Assembly: GCF_000015565.1 (NCBI RefSeq)
Contig: NC_008786.1
Coordinates: 2,542,001-2,606,000 of the forward strand
Source of the DNA: Verminephrobacter eiseniae EF01-2
GTDB lineage: Bacteria; Pseudomonadota; Gammaproteobacteria; Burkholderiales; Burkholderiaceae_C
DNA length: 64,000 nt
Direction of reading: 5' to 3'
Under the pieces are notes generated by a model. That model was not told the origin of the DNA, did no database searches, and saw nothing but the letters and a program-made list of their open reading frames with translations. The position numbers and the translations under genes are program-made. This document shows, piece by piece, positions 53,184 through 62,388 of this stretch. Numbering within the stretch: position 1 is the first letter of the stretch; each line of letters starts with the position of its first letter.

Positions 53184-56100
53184 ACCTGTCGCGCCCCTTC
53201 GTCCAGCGGCCCGTGGCCACGGTGCTGCTGACCGTGGGCGTGGCCTTGGCGGGCATGGCCGCGTTTTTCGTGCTGCCCGTGGCGCCGCTGCCGCAGGTCG
53301 ATTACCCGGCGATTTCGGTCTCCGCCAGCATGCCCGGCGCCAGCCCCGAGACCATGGCCAGCACGGTGACCACGCCATTGGAGCGCCGCTTGGGGTTGAT
53401 TGCCGGGGTCAATGAAATGACCTCGGTCAGCGCCAACGGGACGGCCCGTGTGAGCCTGCAGTTCGACCTCGACCGCGATACCGACGCTGCCGCCCGCGCG
53501 GTGCAGGCCGCGATCAACGCCGCGCGCGTGGACCTGCCCGCCACGCTGCGCAGCAACCCCGTCTACCGCAAACGCAGTAATGCGGCAACGCCGGCCATCA
53601 TCCTGGCGCTGACCTCCCGGACCCGCACGCCCGGGCAAATCTACGACGCCGCGTCGAACATCGTGAACCAGCGCCTGTCCCAGGTGGACGGTGTTGGCGA
53701 GGTGGAAATCGGCGGTGGCTCGCTGCCCGCCGTGCGGGTGGAACTGCTGCCCTTGGCCCTGAGCCGCTACGGCATCAGCGCAGAAGATGTGCGCGCCGCC
53801 ATCCAAGCCGCCAATGCCGACCGCCCCAAGGGCGCGATCGAAGGCAGCGGGCGGCGCCTGCAGGTCTACACGCCACAGCCGGCGCGCCAGGCGGCGCAAT
53901 ACGAATCGCTGGTGATCGCCTGGCGCAACGGCGCCGCCGTGCGCCTGGGCGACGTGGCGCGCCTGGAAGACGGGGTGGAAAACAACCGCACGCTGGGCCT
54001 GTTCAATGGCCAGCCGGCCATCATCGTGCTGGTCACGCGCCAGCCGCAAGCCAACATCATCGAGATGGTGGATGCGGTGCGTGCGCTGCTGCCCGATCTG
54101 CAGGCGCAGTTGCCGCAGGACATCACGCTGGATGTGGTCTCGGACAGCACCCGCTCGATCCGCTCGTCGCTGCATGAGATCGAACTGACGCTGCTGCTGT
54201 CGCTGGTCCTGGTGGTGCTGGTGGTGGGACTGTTTTTGCGCCAACTGCGCGCCGCGCTGATTCCGGCAGTGGCCACGGTGGTGTCCCTGCTGGGCACCCT
54301 GGGCCTGATGTATCTGCTGGGCTTTGGCCTGGACAACCTGAGCCTGATGGCGTTGACCGTGGCCACGGGCTTTGTGATCGACGATGCCATCGTGGTGCTG
54401 GAGAACACCACGCGGCATATCGAAGCGGGCATCGACCGCATGCAGGCCGCCTTGCAGGGCGCGCGCGAGGTGGGCTTTACCGTGCTGTCGATCAGCCTGT
54501 CGCTGGTGGCGGTGTTCATTCCGCTGCTGTTCATGGACGGCCAGGTGGGGCGGCTGTTTCGCGAGTTCGCCATCACGCTGTCTGCGGCGGTGATGATCTC
54601 GCTGCTGGTCTCGCTGACCACCACGCCCATGATGTGCGCCTGGCTGCTGCCGAATCGGGCCCATGACCCGACCCGAGACCCGCCGCCCTCGCGCCTGGCG
54701 CGCTGGGCCGAGCGCGGCTACCAGTGGGTGCTGCGCGGCTATGCGCACAGTCTGGACTGGGCGCTGGCCAGCAAGGCGCTGGTGCTGCTGATTCTGCTGG
54801 CGGTGATCGGGCTGAACGTCTACCTGTTTTCCAGGATTCCCAAGGGCTACTTTCCGGAGCAGGACAACGGCCAGATCAACGCCGGTCTGCGGGCCGACCA
54901 GAGCATCTCGTCGCAGGCCCTGGGGCGCAAGCTGCGCCAGGCGGTAGACATCATCCGCAAAGACCCGGCGGTGGATGCCGTGGTCGGGTTTTCCGGCGGC
55001 AGCCGTGCCGGGGGCGGGTTCATGTTCGTCAACCTCAAGCCCCTCGGGCAGCGCAGCGACAGCACGCCGGTGGTCATCGCGCGCCTGCGCCCGCAACTCA
55101 ACCAGATCGCCGGCCTGCGCGTGTTTCTCAACCCGGTGCAGGAACTGCGCATGGGCGGGCGTTCGAGCAACTCCACCTACCAGTACACGCTCAAGAGTGA
55201 CAACCTGGCCGACCTCAAGCACTGGGCGACCCGGCTGGCCGAGCGCCTCAAGACCGAGCCCCGGCTCCAGGATGTGGACACCGACCAGGCCGATAACGGC
55301 GTGCAAACCCATGTGGAGGTCGATCGCGACAGCGCCGCGCGGCTGGGCGTGAGTGCTTCCGCCGTCGACAGTGCCTTGTACAACGCCTTTGGACAGCGCT
55401 CCGTGGCCACGATTTATGGCGATCTCAACCAGTACGCCGTGATCATGGAATGGGCACCCGAGTACCAGCAGGGGCCGACAGCGCTGGCCGACGTACAGGT
55501 GGCGAGCAGCCCCGCAGGGGCAGACGCAGTGCCAGGCACGGCCGCCAACCCGGGTCTGCGCGGCGGCTCCAGGGGCCAGGTGATCAGCACCGCAGCGGTC
55601 ACCATGGTGCCGCAGCAGGCCATTGCGCGTGTGTTCGAGCAGGCAGCGCCCACCTCCGTCAGCCACCAGGACGGGGAACTGGCAACGACCATCTCGTTTA
55701 ACCTCGACCCCGGCATATCGCTGGGCCAGGCGCGGGATGCCATTGCGCAGGCCGAGGCCGACATCGCCATGCCGACCAATGTGCGTGGCAGCTTCCAGGG
55801 CACCGCGCTCAGCGCCCAGCGCTCGCAAGGGCAATTGCTGCTGCTGATCATCGCGGCCATCGTGGTGATCTACATCGTGCTCGGCATCCTGTACGAGAGC
55901 CTGGTCCATCCGATCACGGTGCTCACCACCTTGCCCTCGGCCGGCGTGGGCGCCGTGTTGGCGCTGCTGCTGTTTGACATGCAGTTCACCGTCATTGCGC
56001 TGATCGGCGTGTTCCTGCTCATCGGCATCGTCAAAAAGAACGCCATCATGGTCATCGACTTTGCGCTGGAGGCCGAGCGCTCCCGCTCTCTGAGCGCGCA

Positions 56101-56449
56101 GCAGGCGGTTCGCGAGGCCTGCCTGCTGCGTTTTCGCCCCATCCTGATGACCACGCTGGCAGCGGCGCTGGGGGCCTTGCCATTGGCCATCGGCTTCGGT
56201 CAGGGCGCGCCATTGCGCCAGCCGCTGGGCGTGGCCATCATCGGCGGCCTGCTGGCCAGCCAACTGCTGACCCTGCTCACAACCCCGGTGGTGTATGTGC
56301 TGCTCGACAAACTGCGCCGCCCCGCACCCGGCGAGCATGGGCGCGGGACGGCGCCCGGGCCTGGGCCAGGCATGGCAGCCGATGGGGCATGGCGTCCCGG
56401 GTCGGCGCTACCAGCGCACAACACCTCGCACAGCGGGCGAGGCGGATAA
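53180..56449 (+). CDS. mdtC: RND efflux pump subunit (MdtC-like)
   Basis: Second pump subunit of 1089 residues, paralogous to the preceding one ([20 protein letters not shown] at the start, relay aspartates in [20 protein letters not shown]). It is longer than the usual 1025-1040. The excess is a Gly/Pro-rich insert around residues 775-800 ([20 protein letters not shown]) in the second periplasmic loop, plus a low-complexity C-terminal tail of about 45 residues. It overlaps the MdtB-like gene (ATGA-type junction). The MdtBC heterotrimer model predicts both are needed together. Confidence 0.88.
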   Translation: MNLSRPFVQRPVATVLLTVGVALAGMAAFFVLPVAPLPQVDYPAISVSASMPGASPETMASTVTTPLERRLGLIAGVNEMTSVSANGTARVSLQFDLDRDTDAAARAVQAAINAARVDLPATLRSNPVYRKRSNAATPAIILALTSRTRTPGQIYDAASNIVNQRLSQVDGVGEVEIGGGSLPAVRVELLPLALSRYGISAEDVRAAIQAANADRPKGAIEGSGRRLQVYTPQPARQAAQYESLVIAWRNGAAVRLGDVARLEDGVENNRTLGLFNGQPAIIVLVTRQPQANIIEMVDAVRALLPDLQAQLPQDITLDVVSDSTRSIRSSLHEIELTLLLSLVLVVLVVGLFLRQLRAALIPAVATVVSLLGTLGLMYLLGFGLDNLSLMALTVATGFVIDDAIVVLENTTRHIEAGIDRMQAALQGAREVGFTVLSISLSLVAVFIPLLFMDGQVGRLFREFAITLSAAVMISLLVSLTTTPMMCAWLLPNRAHDPTRDPPPSRLARWAERGYQWVLRGYAHSLDWALASKALVLLILLAVIGLNVYLFSRIPKGYFPEQDNGQINAGLRADQSISSQALGRKLRQAVDIIRKDPAVDAVVGFSGGSRAGGGFMFVNLKPLGQRSDSTPVVIARLRPQLNQIAGLRVFLNPVQELRMGGRSSNSTYQYTLKSDNLADLKHWATRLAERLKTEPRLQDVDTDQADNGVQTHVEVDRDSAARLGVSASAVDSALYNAFGQRSVATIYGDLNQYAVIMEWAPEYQQGPTALADVQVASSPAGADAVPGTAANPGLRGGSRGQVISTAAVTMVPQQAIARVFEQAAPTSVSHQDGELATTISFNLDPGISLGQARDAIAQAEADIAMPTNVRGSFQGTALSAQRSQGQLLLLIIAAIVVIYIVLGILYESLVHPITVLTTLPSAGVGAVLALLLFDMQFTVIALIGVFLLIGIVKKNAIMVIDFALEAERSRSLSAQQAVREACLLRFRPILMTTLAAALGALPLAIGFGQGAPLRQPLGVAIIGGLLASQLLTLLTTPVVYVLLDKLRRPAPGEHGRGTAPGPGPGMAADGAWRPGSALPAHNTSHSGRGG

Positions 56450-56484
56450 TCGGGCCGCCATTTGCAAGAATCCAAGGAGCCAGG

Positions 56485-57309
56485 GTGGACGTTGTATTGC
56501 TGGTCAAGGCCGCCATCATGGGGGTCGTCGAGGGGCTGACCGAATTCTTGCCGATATCTTCCACCGGGCACCTGATTCTGGCGGGGGCGTTGCTGGGCTT
56601 CGATGATGCCAAGGCCCAGGTTTTCGATGTCGCCATCCAGACCGGCGCCATCCTGGCGGTGATCCTGGTGTACTGGGCCAAGATCCGCGCCACGCTGCAC
56701 GCCCTGCCCAGCGAGCGCCAGGCGCAGCGCTTGGCGTTCAACCTGGCCATCGGCTTTTTTCCCGCCGTGCTTCTGGGCCTGCTGTTCGGCAAGGCCATCA
56801 AGGCCCATTTGTTCACGCCGGTGGTGGTGGCCAGCACCTTCATCATCGGGGGCCTGGTCATTCTCTGGGCCGAGCGCCGAGCGCCGGCCGCCACCCGCAT
56901 CCACACGCTGGACGCGATGACAGCGCCCGATGCCCTCAAGGTCGGCTTGGTGCAATGCCTGGCCATGGTGCCCGGCACCAGCCGCAGCGGCGCCACCATC
57001 ATCGGGGGCATGCTGCTGGGCTTGTCGCGGCAGGCTGCCACCGATTTCTCGTTCTTCCTGGCCATTCCCACGCTCATTGGTGCGGGGGTCTACAGCCTGT
57101 ACCAGGAGCGCGCGCTGCTGACCGTGGCGGACCTGCCGATGTTCCTCACCGGCCTGGTCTTTTCCTTTCTCAGCGCCTGGCTGTGCGTGCGCTGGCTGCT
57201 GCGCTACATTGCCAGCCACAGCTTTGTGCCGTTTGCCTACTACCGCATCGGGTTCGGGCTCATGGTTCTGGTGACCGCCTCGACCGGATGGGTGCCATGG
57301 GTGGATTGA
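56485..57309 (+). CDS. uppP: Undecaprenyl-diphosphatase (bacitracin resistance protein)
   Basis: Polytopic inner-membrane phosphatase of 274 residues that recycles undecaprenyl pyrophosphate for cell-wall synthesis. The two catalytic motifs are present: [17 protein letters not shown] near the N-terminus and the [20 protein letters not shown] region. About eight hydrophobic segments are visible. The GTG at 56485 has AAGGAG 5 bases upstream and matches the family start. It follows the MdtC-like gene by 35 bases, so it may be cotranscribed with the efflux genes. Confidence 0.95.
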   Translation: MDVVLLVKAAIMGVVEGLTEFLPISSTGHLILAGALLGFDDAKAQVFDVAIQTGAILAVILVYWAKIRATLHALPSERQAQRLAFNLAIGFFPAVLLGLLFGKAIKAHLFTPVVVASTFIIGGLVILWAERRAPAATRIHTLDAMTAPDALKVGLVQCLAMVPGTSRSGATIIGGMLLGLSRQAATDFSFFLAIPTLIGAGVYSLYQERALLTVADLPMFLTGLVFSFLSAWLCVRWLLRYIASHSFVPFAYYRIGFGLMVLVTASTGWVPWVD

Positions 57310-57320
57310 GGCCGATGGCT

Positions 57321-57364
57321 CATTCATCCATCCATCCATCCATCCATCCATCCATTCATCCATT
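57321..57364. repeat. Tetranucleotide (CATC)n microsatellite
   Basis: Eleven consecutive 4-bp units, CATT-(CATC)7-CATT-CATC-CATT, begin 12 bases after the uppP stop. Tetranucleotide runs are prone to slippage. Here the tract lies outside coding sequence, between uppP and the convergent ParE-like gene, so it would not cause frameshift phase variation. Confidence 0.92.
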
Positions 57365-57410
57365 GCACCCATGCACGGCAGCCGTTGCCTTGTCGCCGTC
57401 GCAGGGCGGC

Positions 57411-57740
57411 TCATGGCCCCGTGCCGCTGTTGCCGGGGTCGTCTTGCAAAATGGTCTCGTAGTCTTGGCCGCCGTAGAACACGCCAATGATGGTCACCTG
57501 TCCGGCGTTCACATCGAAGGCGATGACGGCCCGCTTCCTGTAGTTGGTGATGCGCAGACCGGGGCGCACATCATCGCGCCTGTTGCCCCGATGCGGGAAG
57601 GTGCACAGGCTCTCGCAGTAGCTCACGATCGCCTCGGTATACCGCGCTGCAATCCCGGGCGACGCCGCAGCGGCAATATGGCGGTACAGGGCTGAAAGCT
57701 GTTCCTCAGCCTCGGGGGAGAAGACGACGCGGTAGCTCAT
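57411..57740 (-). CDS. parE: RelE/ParE family toxin
   Basis: Toxin of 109 residues from the RelE/ParE superfamily. The fold is seen as YRVVFSPEAEEQLSALYRHI, ARYTEAIVSYCESLCTFPHR, the beta-strand core GLRITNYRKRAVIAFDVNAG and IIGVFYGGQDYETIL. ParE members poison DNA gyrase, while RelE members cut mRNA; the ParD-like partner points to ParE. The gap to the antitoxin gene is 100 bases, wider than usual, and holds a stem-loop. Confidence 0.87.
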   Translation of the reverse strand: MSYRVVFSPEAEEQLSALYRHIAAAASPGIAARYTEAIVSYCESLCTFPHRGNRRDDVRPGLRITNYRKRAVIAFDVNAGQVTIIGVFYGGQDYETILQDDPGNSGTGP

Positions 57741-57781
57741 TCCATTCCTGAATCATCCGCGCACTCGGTCGGCGTCGCTCG

Positions 57782-57797
57782 CCGCACATTCGTGCGG
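57782..57797. promoter_or_regulatory. Stem-loop between antitoxin and toxin genes
   Basis: CCGCAC (57782-57787) and GTGCGG (57792-57797) pair perfectly around a 4-base ATTC loop in the 100-base gap between the ParD-like and ParE-like genes. It could act as an attenuator or mRNA-stability element that lowers toxin output. Structure is read from the sequence; function is inference. Confidence 0.5.
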
Positions 57798-57840
57798 TCT
57801 GCACTCCGCCTTCGCGTTCATGAACGATTTGGCAATGGAA

Positions 57841-58107
57841 TCACGCCTTGGCATGCTCGGCGGCAAGACGCGCACGCACCTGGTCGGCCGTTACGGCGCG
57901 CGACGGATCGGCCTTGAGGGCATCGTAGGCCGGGCCCACCTGCTGGTGCAGCCAGCTTTCGACGGCCCGATCGCGCGCCAAGAGCGTGCGCAAGCCGTCG
58001 CGGATGACTTCGCTTTCGCTGGCGTACTCGCCAGCGCGCACCTTGGCCTTGATCATGTCCGACATGTCGTTGGGCAGGGTGATGCTCAGTTGTTGTGTGG
58101 TTCGCAT
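57841..58107 (-). CDS. parD: ParD-like ribbon-helix-helix antitoxin
   Basis: Antitoxin of 88 residues. The ribbon-helix-helix DNA-binding part is at the N-terminus (TQQLSITLPNDMSDMIKAKV, then GEYASESEVIRDGLRTLLAR), and the C-terminal helix (about residues 50-88, ending VRARLAAEHAKA) would bind the toxin. It precedes the ParE-like gene on the same strand, so the pair forms a type II toxin-antitoxin module with probable autoregulation. Confidence 0.88.
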   Translation of the reverse strand: MRTTQQLSITLPNDMSDMIKAKVRAGEYASESEVIRDGLRTLLARDRAVESWLHQQVGPAYDALKADPSRAVTADQVRARLAAEHAKA

Positions 58108-58282
58108 GGCGTTTTCCGGTCATCAGCACGGGATTGAATCCTACTCCACGGCCCGGCAGCCGTCTAGTGTCGCGTCACCGGTCCCTGCTGCGCCCGTATG
58201 CGCCTGGCCAGCCTCGGAGGTGTGACCCGAACCGGTGCCGCCCGACCCAGCCCGGCCTGTGGGCGACGGCGGACGCTGTGCG
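58108..58282. other. Intergenic region between parD and cobA
   Basis: This 175-base GC-rich spacer contains the parDE promoter side and the region downstream of cobA. No B12-box or other riboswitch motif was recognised, and no small gene is supported. Confidence 0.4.
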
Positions 58283-59209
58283 TCACCCGCGTCGTGCGAA
58301 ACGGGTATGTGGCACACCAGCGGACGCAGCGGAACCGGCTTGGCCAAGCCGGTGGCGGTGTCCCGTTGCGGGCGATGCGTCGGATGCGACCCGGGGGTGT
58401 TGCTCAGGAGCGCGCGCCGCCAGTGCCACGCCGCGCACGACATCGCCCACCACGATCACGGAAGGGCTGGCCAGCCCCTCGCGGGTGATGGTGGCGTGCA
58501 ATGCGTCCAGCGTGGTGACGGCATGGCGCTGCTGGGGCCAACTCGCGTGCTCGATGATGGCCACCGGGGTATCGGCGGGCAGGCCGGTCAGGAGTTCTTG
58601 CTCGATGGTGGCCGCGCTGCTCACGCCCATGTAGATCACCAGCGTGAGCTTGGCATCGCGTGCCGTGGCGGCCAACTGCTGCCAGTGGGTCTGGTGAGGC
58701 CGCCCGTGGGCGCCACCATTGCCGTGCTGGGCGTGGCCGGTGACGAACACCACGCCATGCGCATGCTCGCGGTGCGTGAGCGGCGCGCCCAGCGCAGTCA
58801 GGCCGGCCAGGCCCGCCGTGATGCCGTTGATGACGGTCACCGCAATGCCCGCAGCGCGCAGATGCTCGACCTCTTCGCCACCGCGACCAAAGATGAACGG
58901 GTCGCCGCCCTTCAGGCGCACCACCTGCTCGCCTTCGTTCACTGCTATCAGCATCAGCTTTTCGATGAAAGCCTGCGGTGTGCTCTTGCAGCCGCCACGC
59001 TTGCCCACGTAGACGATGCGGGCCGTGGGGCAGGCATGCGCCACGATGGCATCGCTGACCAAGTCATCGACCAGCAGCACGGTGGCCGCCTGAATGGCCT
59101 TGAGCGCTTTGAGCGTGAGCAGTTCAGGGTCGCCAGGGCCGGCGCCGACCAGTGTGCAACTGCCGCCGGTATCAACGAGCGGGGTGGATGGGGGCGTGGG
59201 GCGGCTCAT
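58283..59209 (-). CDS. cobA: Uroporphyrinogen-III C-methyltransferase
   Basis: SAM-dependent enzyme of 308 residues that methylates uroporphyrinogen III twice to precorrin-2, feeding siroheme and cobalamin synthesis. The motifs are CTLVGAGPGDPELLTLKALK, VRLKGGDPFIFGRGGEEVEH, GITAGLAGLTALGAPLTHRE and the C-terminal PSVIVVGDVVRG. About 45 residues follow that last motif and have low complexity (HPRVASDASPATGHRHRLGQ), making the protein longer than usual. A perfect 20-bp palindrome lies within this tail-coding part. The start overlaps the ybiB stop, so both are cotranscribed. Confidence 0.92.
   Translation of the reverse strand: MSRPTPPSTPLVDTGGSCTLVGAGPGDPELLTLKALKAIQAATVLLVDDLVSDAIVAHACPTARIVYVGKRGGCKSTPQAFIEKLMLIAVNEGEQVVRLKGGDPFIFGRGGEEVEHLRAAGIAVTVINGITAGLAGLTALGAPLTHREHAHGVVFVTGHAQHGNGGAHGRPHQTHWQQLAATARDAKLTLVIYMGVSSAATIEQELLTGLPADTPVAIIEHASWPQQRHAVTTLDALHATITREGLASPSVIVVGDVVRGVALAARAPEQHPRVASDASPATGHRHRLGQAGSAASAGVPHTRFARRG
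58334..58353. repeat. Perfect 20-bp palindrome in the cobA tail
   Basis: ACCGGCTTGGCCAAGCCGGT equals its own reverse complement. It sits in the divergent-looking C-terminal extension of cobA. It could form a hairpin in the mRNA, but no U-run follows to make it a standard terminator. Confidence 0.85.
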
Positions 59210-60129
59210 GGCAAGGTCTGTGTGCTGGCTTGATTGGCGAGCCGCAAGATATGTTCCACCTGCTGCCCAATGGCCGCAGGGACTGGCAATGCACCGGCCA
59301 GAACGCGGCGCGTGTAGGTGGCGGTGGCGGCCACGTCGATCTCTGCGGGCAGACCGGGCACTGCGCTGGCGGTGCCGGGCTGCTGCGCTTGCAGCACGCC
59401 GTGCACGCCCCGCACAAAACCGTCGTAGCGCGGCGCGCGGCGCGGGTCGGCGGCCACCTCACCTTCCAGACCGCGTGACAGCAGGGCCGTCATGCCGAGC
59501 AAGCGGAAGGTGGTTTGCAGCATCTCGAAGTACTCGGGGTGGGTGTAGCTCGTCACCACCACGGCAGGGCCGGCGCAGGGGTTCATGAGCTTGACCGCAC
59601 TGTGCCCCGGATTGCGCAAACCCACCACCTCGCGCACCGACAACAGCCGCGCCAAGCCGCCGTGCAGGTGCCGGGTGTGGAGATGGCGCAGCGCGCCGTT
59701 GGCGATCTTTTCAGGCGCCGTCAGCGCAGGAACATCCAGCGCCAGGAGCACATCGGATGCCAACACCCGGCGTGCTTCGGTGCGCATTCCGTGCAGCAGC
59801 ACGGGCAACCCCTCACGCGCCAGCAGCAGCGCCAGCAGTGGCGTGAGCACCGGCAGCTTGCGTGCCCCGTTGTAGCTGGGGATCACGATGAGCGGGCGGT
59901 CGCTGGCCGGCAGCCTGGCCAGGCGTTGGTGCGTGGCATCCAGAAAGCCGCACATCTCCTCGCTCGTCTCGCCCTTGATGCGCATGGCCAGGCAGAAGGC
60001 GCCGATCTCCAGATCGGTGACGGTGCCGTCGAGCACCTGGCCGAACAGGTCTGCCGCCTGCGCGCGCGTGAGCGGCCTGGCGCCGCGCTGGCCGCGACCG
60101 ATTTCCTTGAGGTATTGGCTGATGCCCAT
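59206..60129 (-). CDS. ybiB: YbiB family DNA-binding protein (TrpD2-like)
   Basis: Protein of 307 residues with the glycosyltransferase family-3 / anthranilate phosphoribosyltransferase fold (DLEIGAFCLAMRIKGETSEE, IVIPSYNGARKLPVLTPLLA, GHSAVKLMNPCAGPAVVVTS). YbiB/TrpD2 proteins resemble TrpD but lack its activity and bind nucleic acid. ATG 60129 (MGISQYLKEIGRGQRGARPL) is preferred over a start 20 codons upstream. It lies directly before cobA with an overlap, a pairing seen in related bacteria next to nitrogen or sulfur assimilation genes. Confidence 0.87.
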   Translation of the reverse strand: MGISQYLKEIGRGQRGARPLTRAQAADLFGQVLDGTVTDLEIGAFCLAMRIKGETSEEMCGFLDATHQRLARLPASDRPLIVIPSYNGARKLPVLTPLLALLLAREGLPVLLHGMRTEARRVLASDVLLALDVPALTAPEKIANGALRHLHTRHLHGGLARLLSVREVVGLRNPGHSAVKLMNPCAGPAVVVTSYTHPEYFEMLQTTFRLLGMTALLSRGLEGEVAADPRRAPRYDGFVRGVHGVLQAQQPGTASAVPGLPAEIDVAATATYTRRVLAGALPVPAAIGQQVEHILRLANQASTQTLP

Positions 60130-60605
60130 GGGGTGCTGCTGACACTGTTCAATGGTGTGGGGGTCTATTTTCCAGCATCCATTCAGCAACCCGGACAGAC
60201 TTTGCCCGGAACCTGTGCCGGTGTCAGGCCATTGCGCGCAGTGGCAGATAGCCTGTAGCGCATTGGCGTCAAGCCAGACCGGTTATCGTGTGAAAGGTCT
60301 GCCGTATCAGCGAATCGCGCAGCATCTGCACCACTCACGGGTGGTGGCACGGCCCTGGATTTGGTTTGCATGTCTCGATCATACACATCTGTCTGTGCAT
60401 TTACTTTTAGTCGTAGCCACTTTTTATTGCTCTTGGCGTCACGCTGGCTCCCCGGTGGGTCCGTGGATTATTGCCTGCGGCAAACGGGGATCCGGGCGAT
60501 TATTGACGACCACCATTCAAAAACTGTCCCGTCCATCGCTGCGTATGTACCAATGATGGCGCTGGTTGCCGCAGGCCGGGACTTGGCAATATACCCCCTG
60601 CATGA
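60130..60605. other. Non-coding stretch upstream of ybiB
   Basis: About 476 bases with no gene I can support. Several short frames on both strands (for example 60361-60720 plus, 60517-60702 minus) have no recognisable domain. A minus-strand frame has two Cys-x4-Cys-like spacings (VYCQVPACGN) but cannot be assigned. Base composition is lower in GC than nearby genes. It may be decayed DNA linked to the adjacent DUF3800 remnant. Confidence 0.4.
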
Positions 60606-61062
60606 AGGGCAGGCCACGGCAGCCAATATGGCAACGGTCGCCACAACGGGTATTCGCCCGATCGGCGCACAACCGCGCTGCGCCAGTTTGTGGTTTGTTC
60701 ATCGTTCGACAATTTCCTGACTGCCATCAACAGCTTTGGTTTTCGTGTCGCAGACAGCCGCGACCACTTGAAGAGCGTCAGCGTGGCGCATTCCATTTTC
60801 ACGCAGAAATTCAGGGCCTCCTGCGCTGTGTACGCAAGAACGCCGGAACTGCCGACGTTTGGCCACGGCGAAAACCATGCCTTGCTTCAGGTATGCGACA
60901 TCATTTCTTCCGCGCTGATTGACCCCATCGCGACGCTGGTGTGCTGCACGGGGCATGTTGCCAACGTTCATGTGCAGCCTGGGTGCGGCCCATCTGCGCC
61001 AGCGTTTCGCGGCGGTGCCCAAGGATCTGCCTCAGCGCTGTGGCATGTCCCGGGTGGAGTAG
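60606..61062 (+). pseudogene. DUF3800-like protein, C-terminal remnant with frameshift
   Basis: The frame starting after the stop at 60603 reads SPDRRTTALRQFVVCSS, FRVADSRDHLKSVSVAHSIF and LPTFGHGENHALLQVCDIIS, which resembles the C-terminal half of DUF3800 (RNase-H-like, mobile-element-associated) proteins. After HVQPG, near 60984, the frame breaks. The next frame continues HLRQRFAAVPKDLPQRCGMS and ends at TAG 61060-61062. Removing one G near 60985-60988 would rejoin them. The N-terminal half, including the usual acidic YxDES segment, is missing. The remnant overlaps the 3' end of the opposing sulfatase gene by 31 bases. Confidence 0.6.
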
Positions 61063-62360
61063 CCCAGACTCACCGTGGCATCCTGCGGTATCGCTGGCAT
61101 GCCGGCATTCCATCGTTCCCACGCGGCGCGCATGGCCGACAGGCGTTCGGGGTCGATGGCGGCCTGGTTGGCGCGCTCGCGTTCGTCTTGCGACAGGTCG
61201 AACAGGTAGTCATGGCCGTCCACGCGCAGGTACTTCCACGCGCCCTGGCGCATGGCGCGTTGGCCGCGATGGTTCATGCGCCAAAACAGCGCCGGCCCAT
61301 ACCATGTGGTGGCGTCGCGCAGCAGCGGCATCAGGGATTTGCCGTCGAGCGGGTAGTCGGCATCAGGCGCCACAGTGGCGGCGTCGAGCAGGGTGGCCGA
61401 CCAGTCCATGGTCATGCAGGTCTGGGCGCTGACACCACCGGGGGCGATCACCGCCGGCCAGTGCGCTATCCAGGGCACGCGGATGCCACCTTCGGTCAGG
61501 TCCATCTTGCCACCCACCAGCGGCCAGTTGTCCGAGAAGCGCTCACCGCCGTTGTCGCTGGTAAAGACCAGCAGCGTGTCGCGCGTCAGGCCATGCTGCG
61601 CAAGCAACGCCATCAGGCGGCCGATGCCCTCGTCCATGTGGTGGATCATGCGGCGGTAGCTGTGGATGCTGCCGCCGTGCAGATGGAACAGGTGGCGGTG
61701 CAGTTGCGGCGCCAGCGCCTGGTCGTCGCGCGTCTCCCAGGGCCAATGCGGCGCCGTGTAGTGCAGGCTCAGAAAAAAGGGCGTCCCGGCCTTGGCGCCG
61801 GGTGCCATGCGCGCCACATAGTCGAGCGCGTGCTCGGTGATCAGATCGGTGAGGTAGCCGTCCTGCGGCTGTTCCTGGGCGCCCAAGTACAGATCATGCT
61901 GGCCGCTGGAACTGCAGTGGGTGAAATAGTCCACTCCGCCCGACATCGGGCCGAAGAATTCCTCATACCCCGAGCGCAACGGCCCGAAAGCGGGCGGGTA
62001 GCCCAGGTGCCACTTGCCCATCAGCGCCGTGCGGTAGCCCGCGCCGCGCAGTAGCGACGGCAGCGTCGGGTGCTCGGGCGGCAGGCCCAGGGTGGTGCTG
62101 CCCCGGCTCTGGCTGTTGATCGGCTCTTCGGCCGCCCCGCGCAAACGGTACTGGTAGCGCGCCGTCATCAGCGCAAAGCGTGTGGGCGAGCACACGGGCG
62201 AGTTCGAGTAGCCCTGGGTGAGTCTGAGCCCGCCTGCGGCCAGCGCGTCGAGCGTGGGCGAGACCGGGCCGAAGCCGGCCGCGCGGGCGCCGTAGCAGCC
62301 CAGGTCGGCATAGCCGAGATCGTCGGCCACGATGAAGATGATGTTCGGTCTGGAGGACAT
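61032..62360 (-). CDS. Sulfatase family hydrolase
   Basis: Type I sulfatase of 442 residues. The formylglycine-forming motif is C57-SPTR in NSPVCSPTRFALMT, and metal-binding residues lie in FIVADDLGYADLGC near the start and FTSDNGGERF later. The second signature GKWHLGYPPAFGPLRSGYEE is present. There is no clear signal peptide from the chosen ATG (62360), so a cytoplasmic location is likely unless a longer start is used. Activity needs the formylglycine modification, whose enzyme was not seen here. The gene lies 28 bases downstream of a binding-protein gene on the same strand. Confidence 0.9.
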   Translation of the reverse strand: MSSRPNIIFIVADDLGYADLGCYGARAAGFGPVSPTLDALAAGGLRLTQGYSNSPVCSPTRFALMTARYQYRLRGAAEEPINSQSRGSTTLGLPPEHPTLPSLLRGAGYRTALMGKWHLGYPPAFGPLRSGYEEFFGPMSGGVDYFTHCSSSGQHDLYLGAQEQPQDGYLTDLITEHALDYVARMAPGAKAGTPFFLSLHYTAPHWPWETRDDQALAPQLHRHLFHLHGGSIHSYRRMIHHMDEGIGRLMALLAQHGLTRDTLLVFTSDNGGERFSDNWPLVGGKMDLTEGGIRVPWIAHWPAVIAPGGVSAQTCMTMDWSATLLDAATVAPDADYPLDGKSLMPLLRDATTWYGPALFWRMNHRGQRAMRQGAWKYLRVDGHDYLFDLSQDERERANQAAIDPERLSAMRAAWERWNAGMPAIPQDATVSLGYSTRDMPQR

Positions 62361-62388
62361 GGGCCGTGCTGGAGTGGGTTCAGTGGGT

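Noticed and set aside
50202..56338. Two overlapping minus-strand frames of over 1000 codons opposite the MdtB/MdtC-like genes
   Set aside because: Shadows of the pump genes, with His/Gln-rich nonsense composition.
58108..58420. Possible cobalamin riboswitch near cobA
   Set aside because: No B12-box or matching core was found on either strand, and the region lies downstream rather than upstream of cobA.
60361..60720. Possible transposase or small gene upstream of the DUF3800 remnant
   Set aside because: No catalytic motif, inverted terminal repeat or target duplication could be found.
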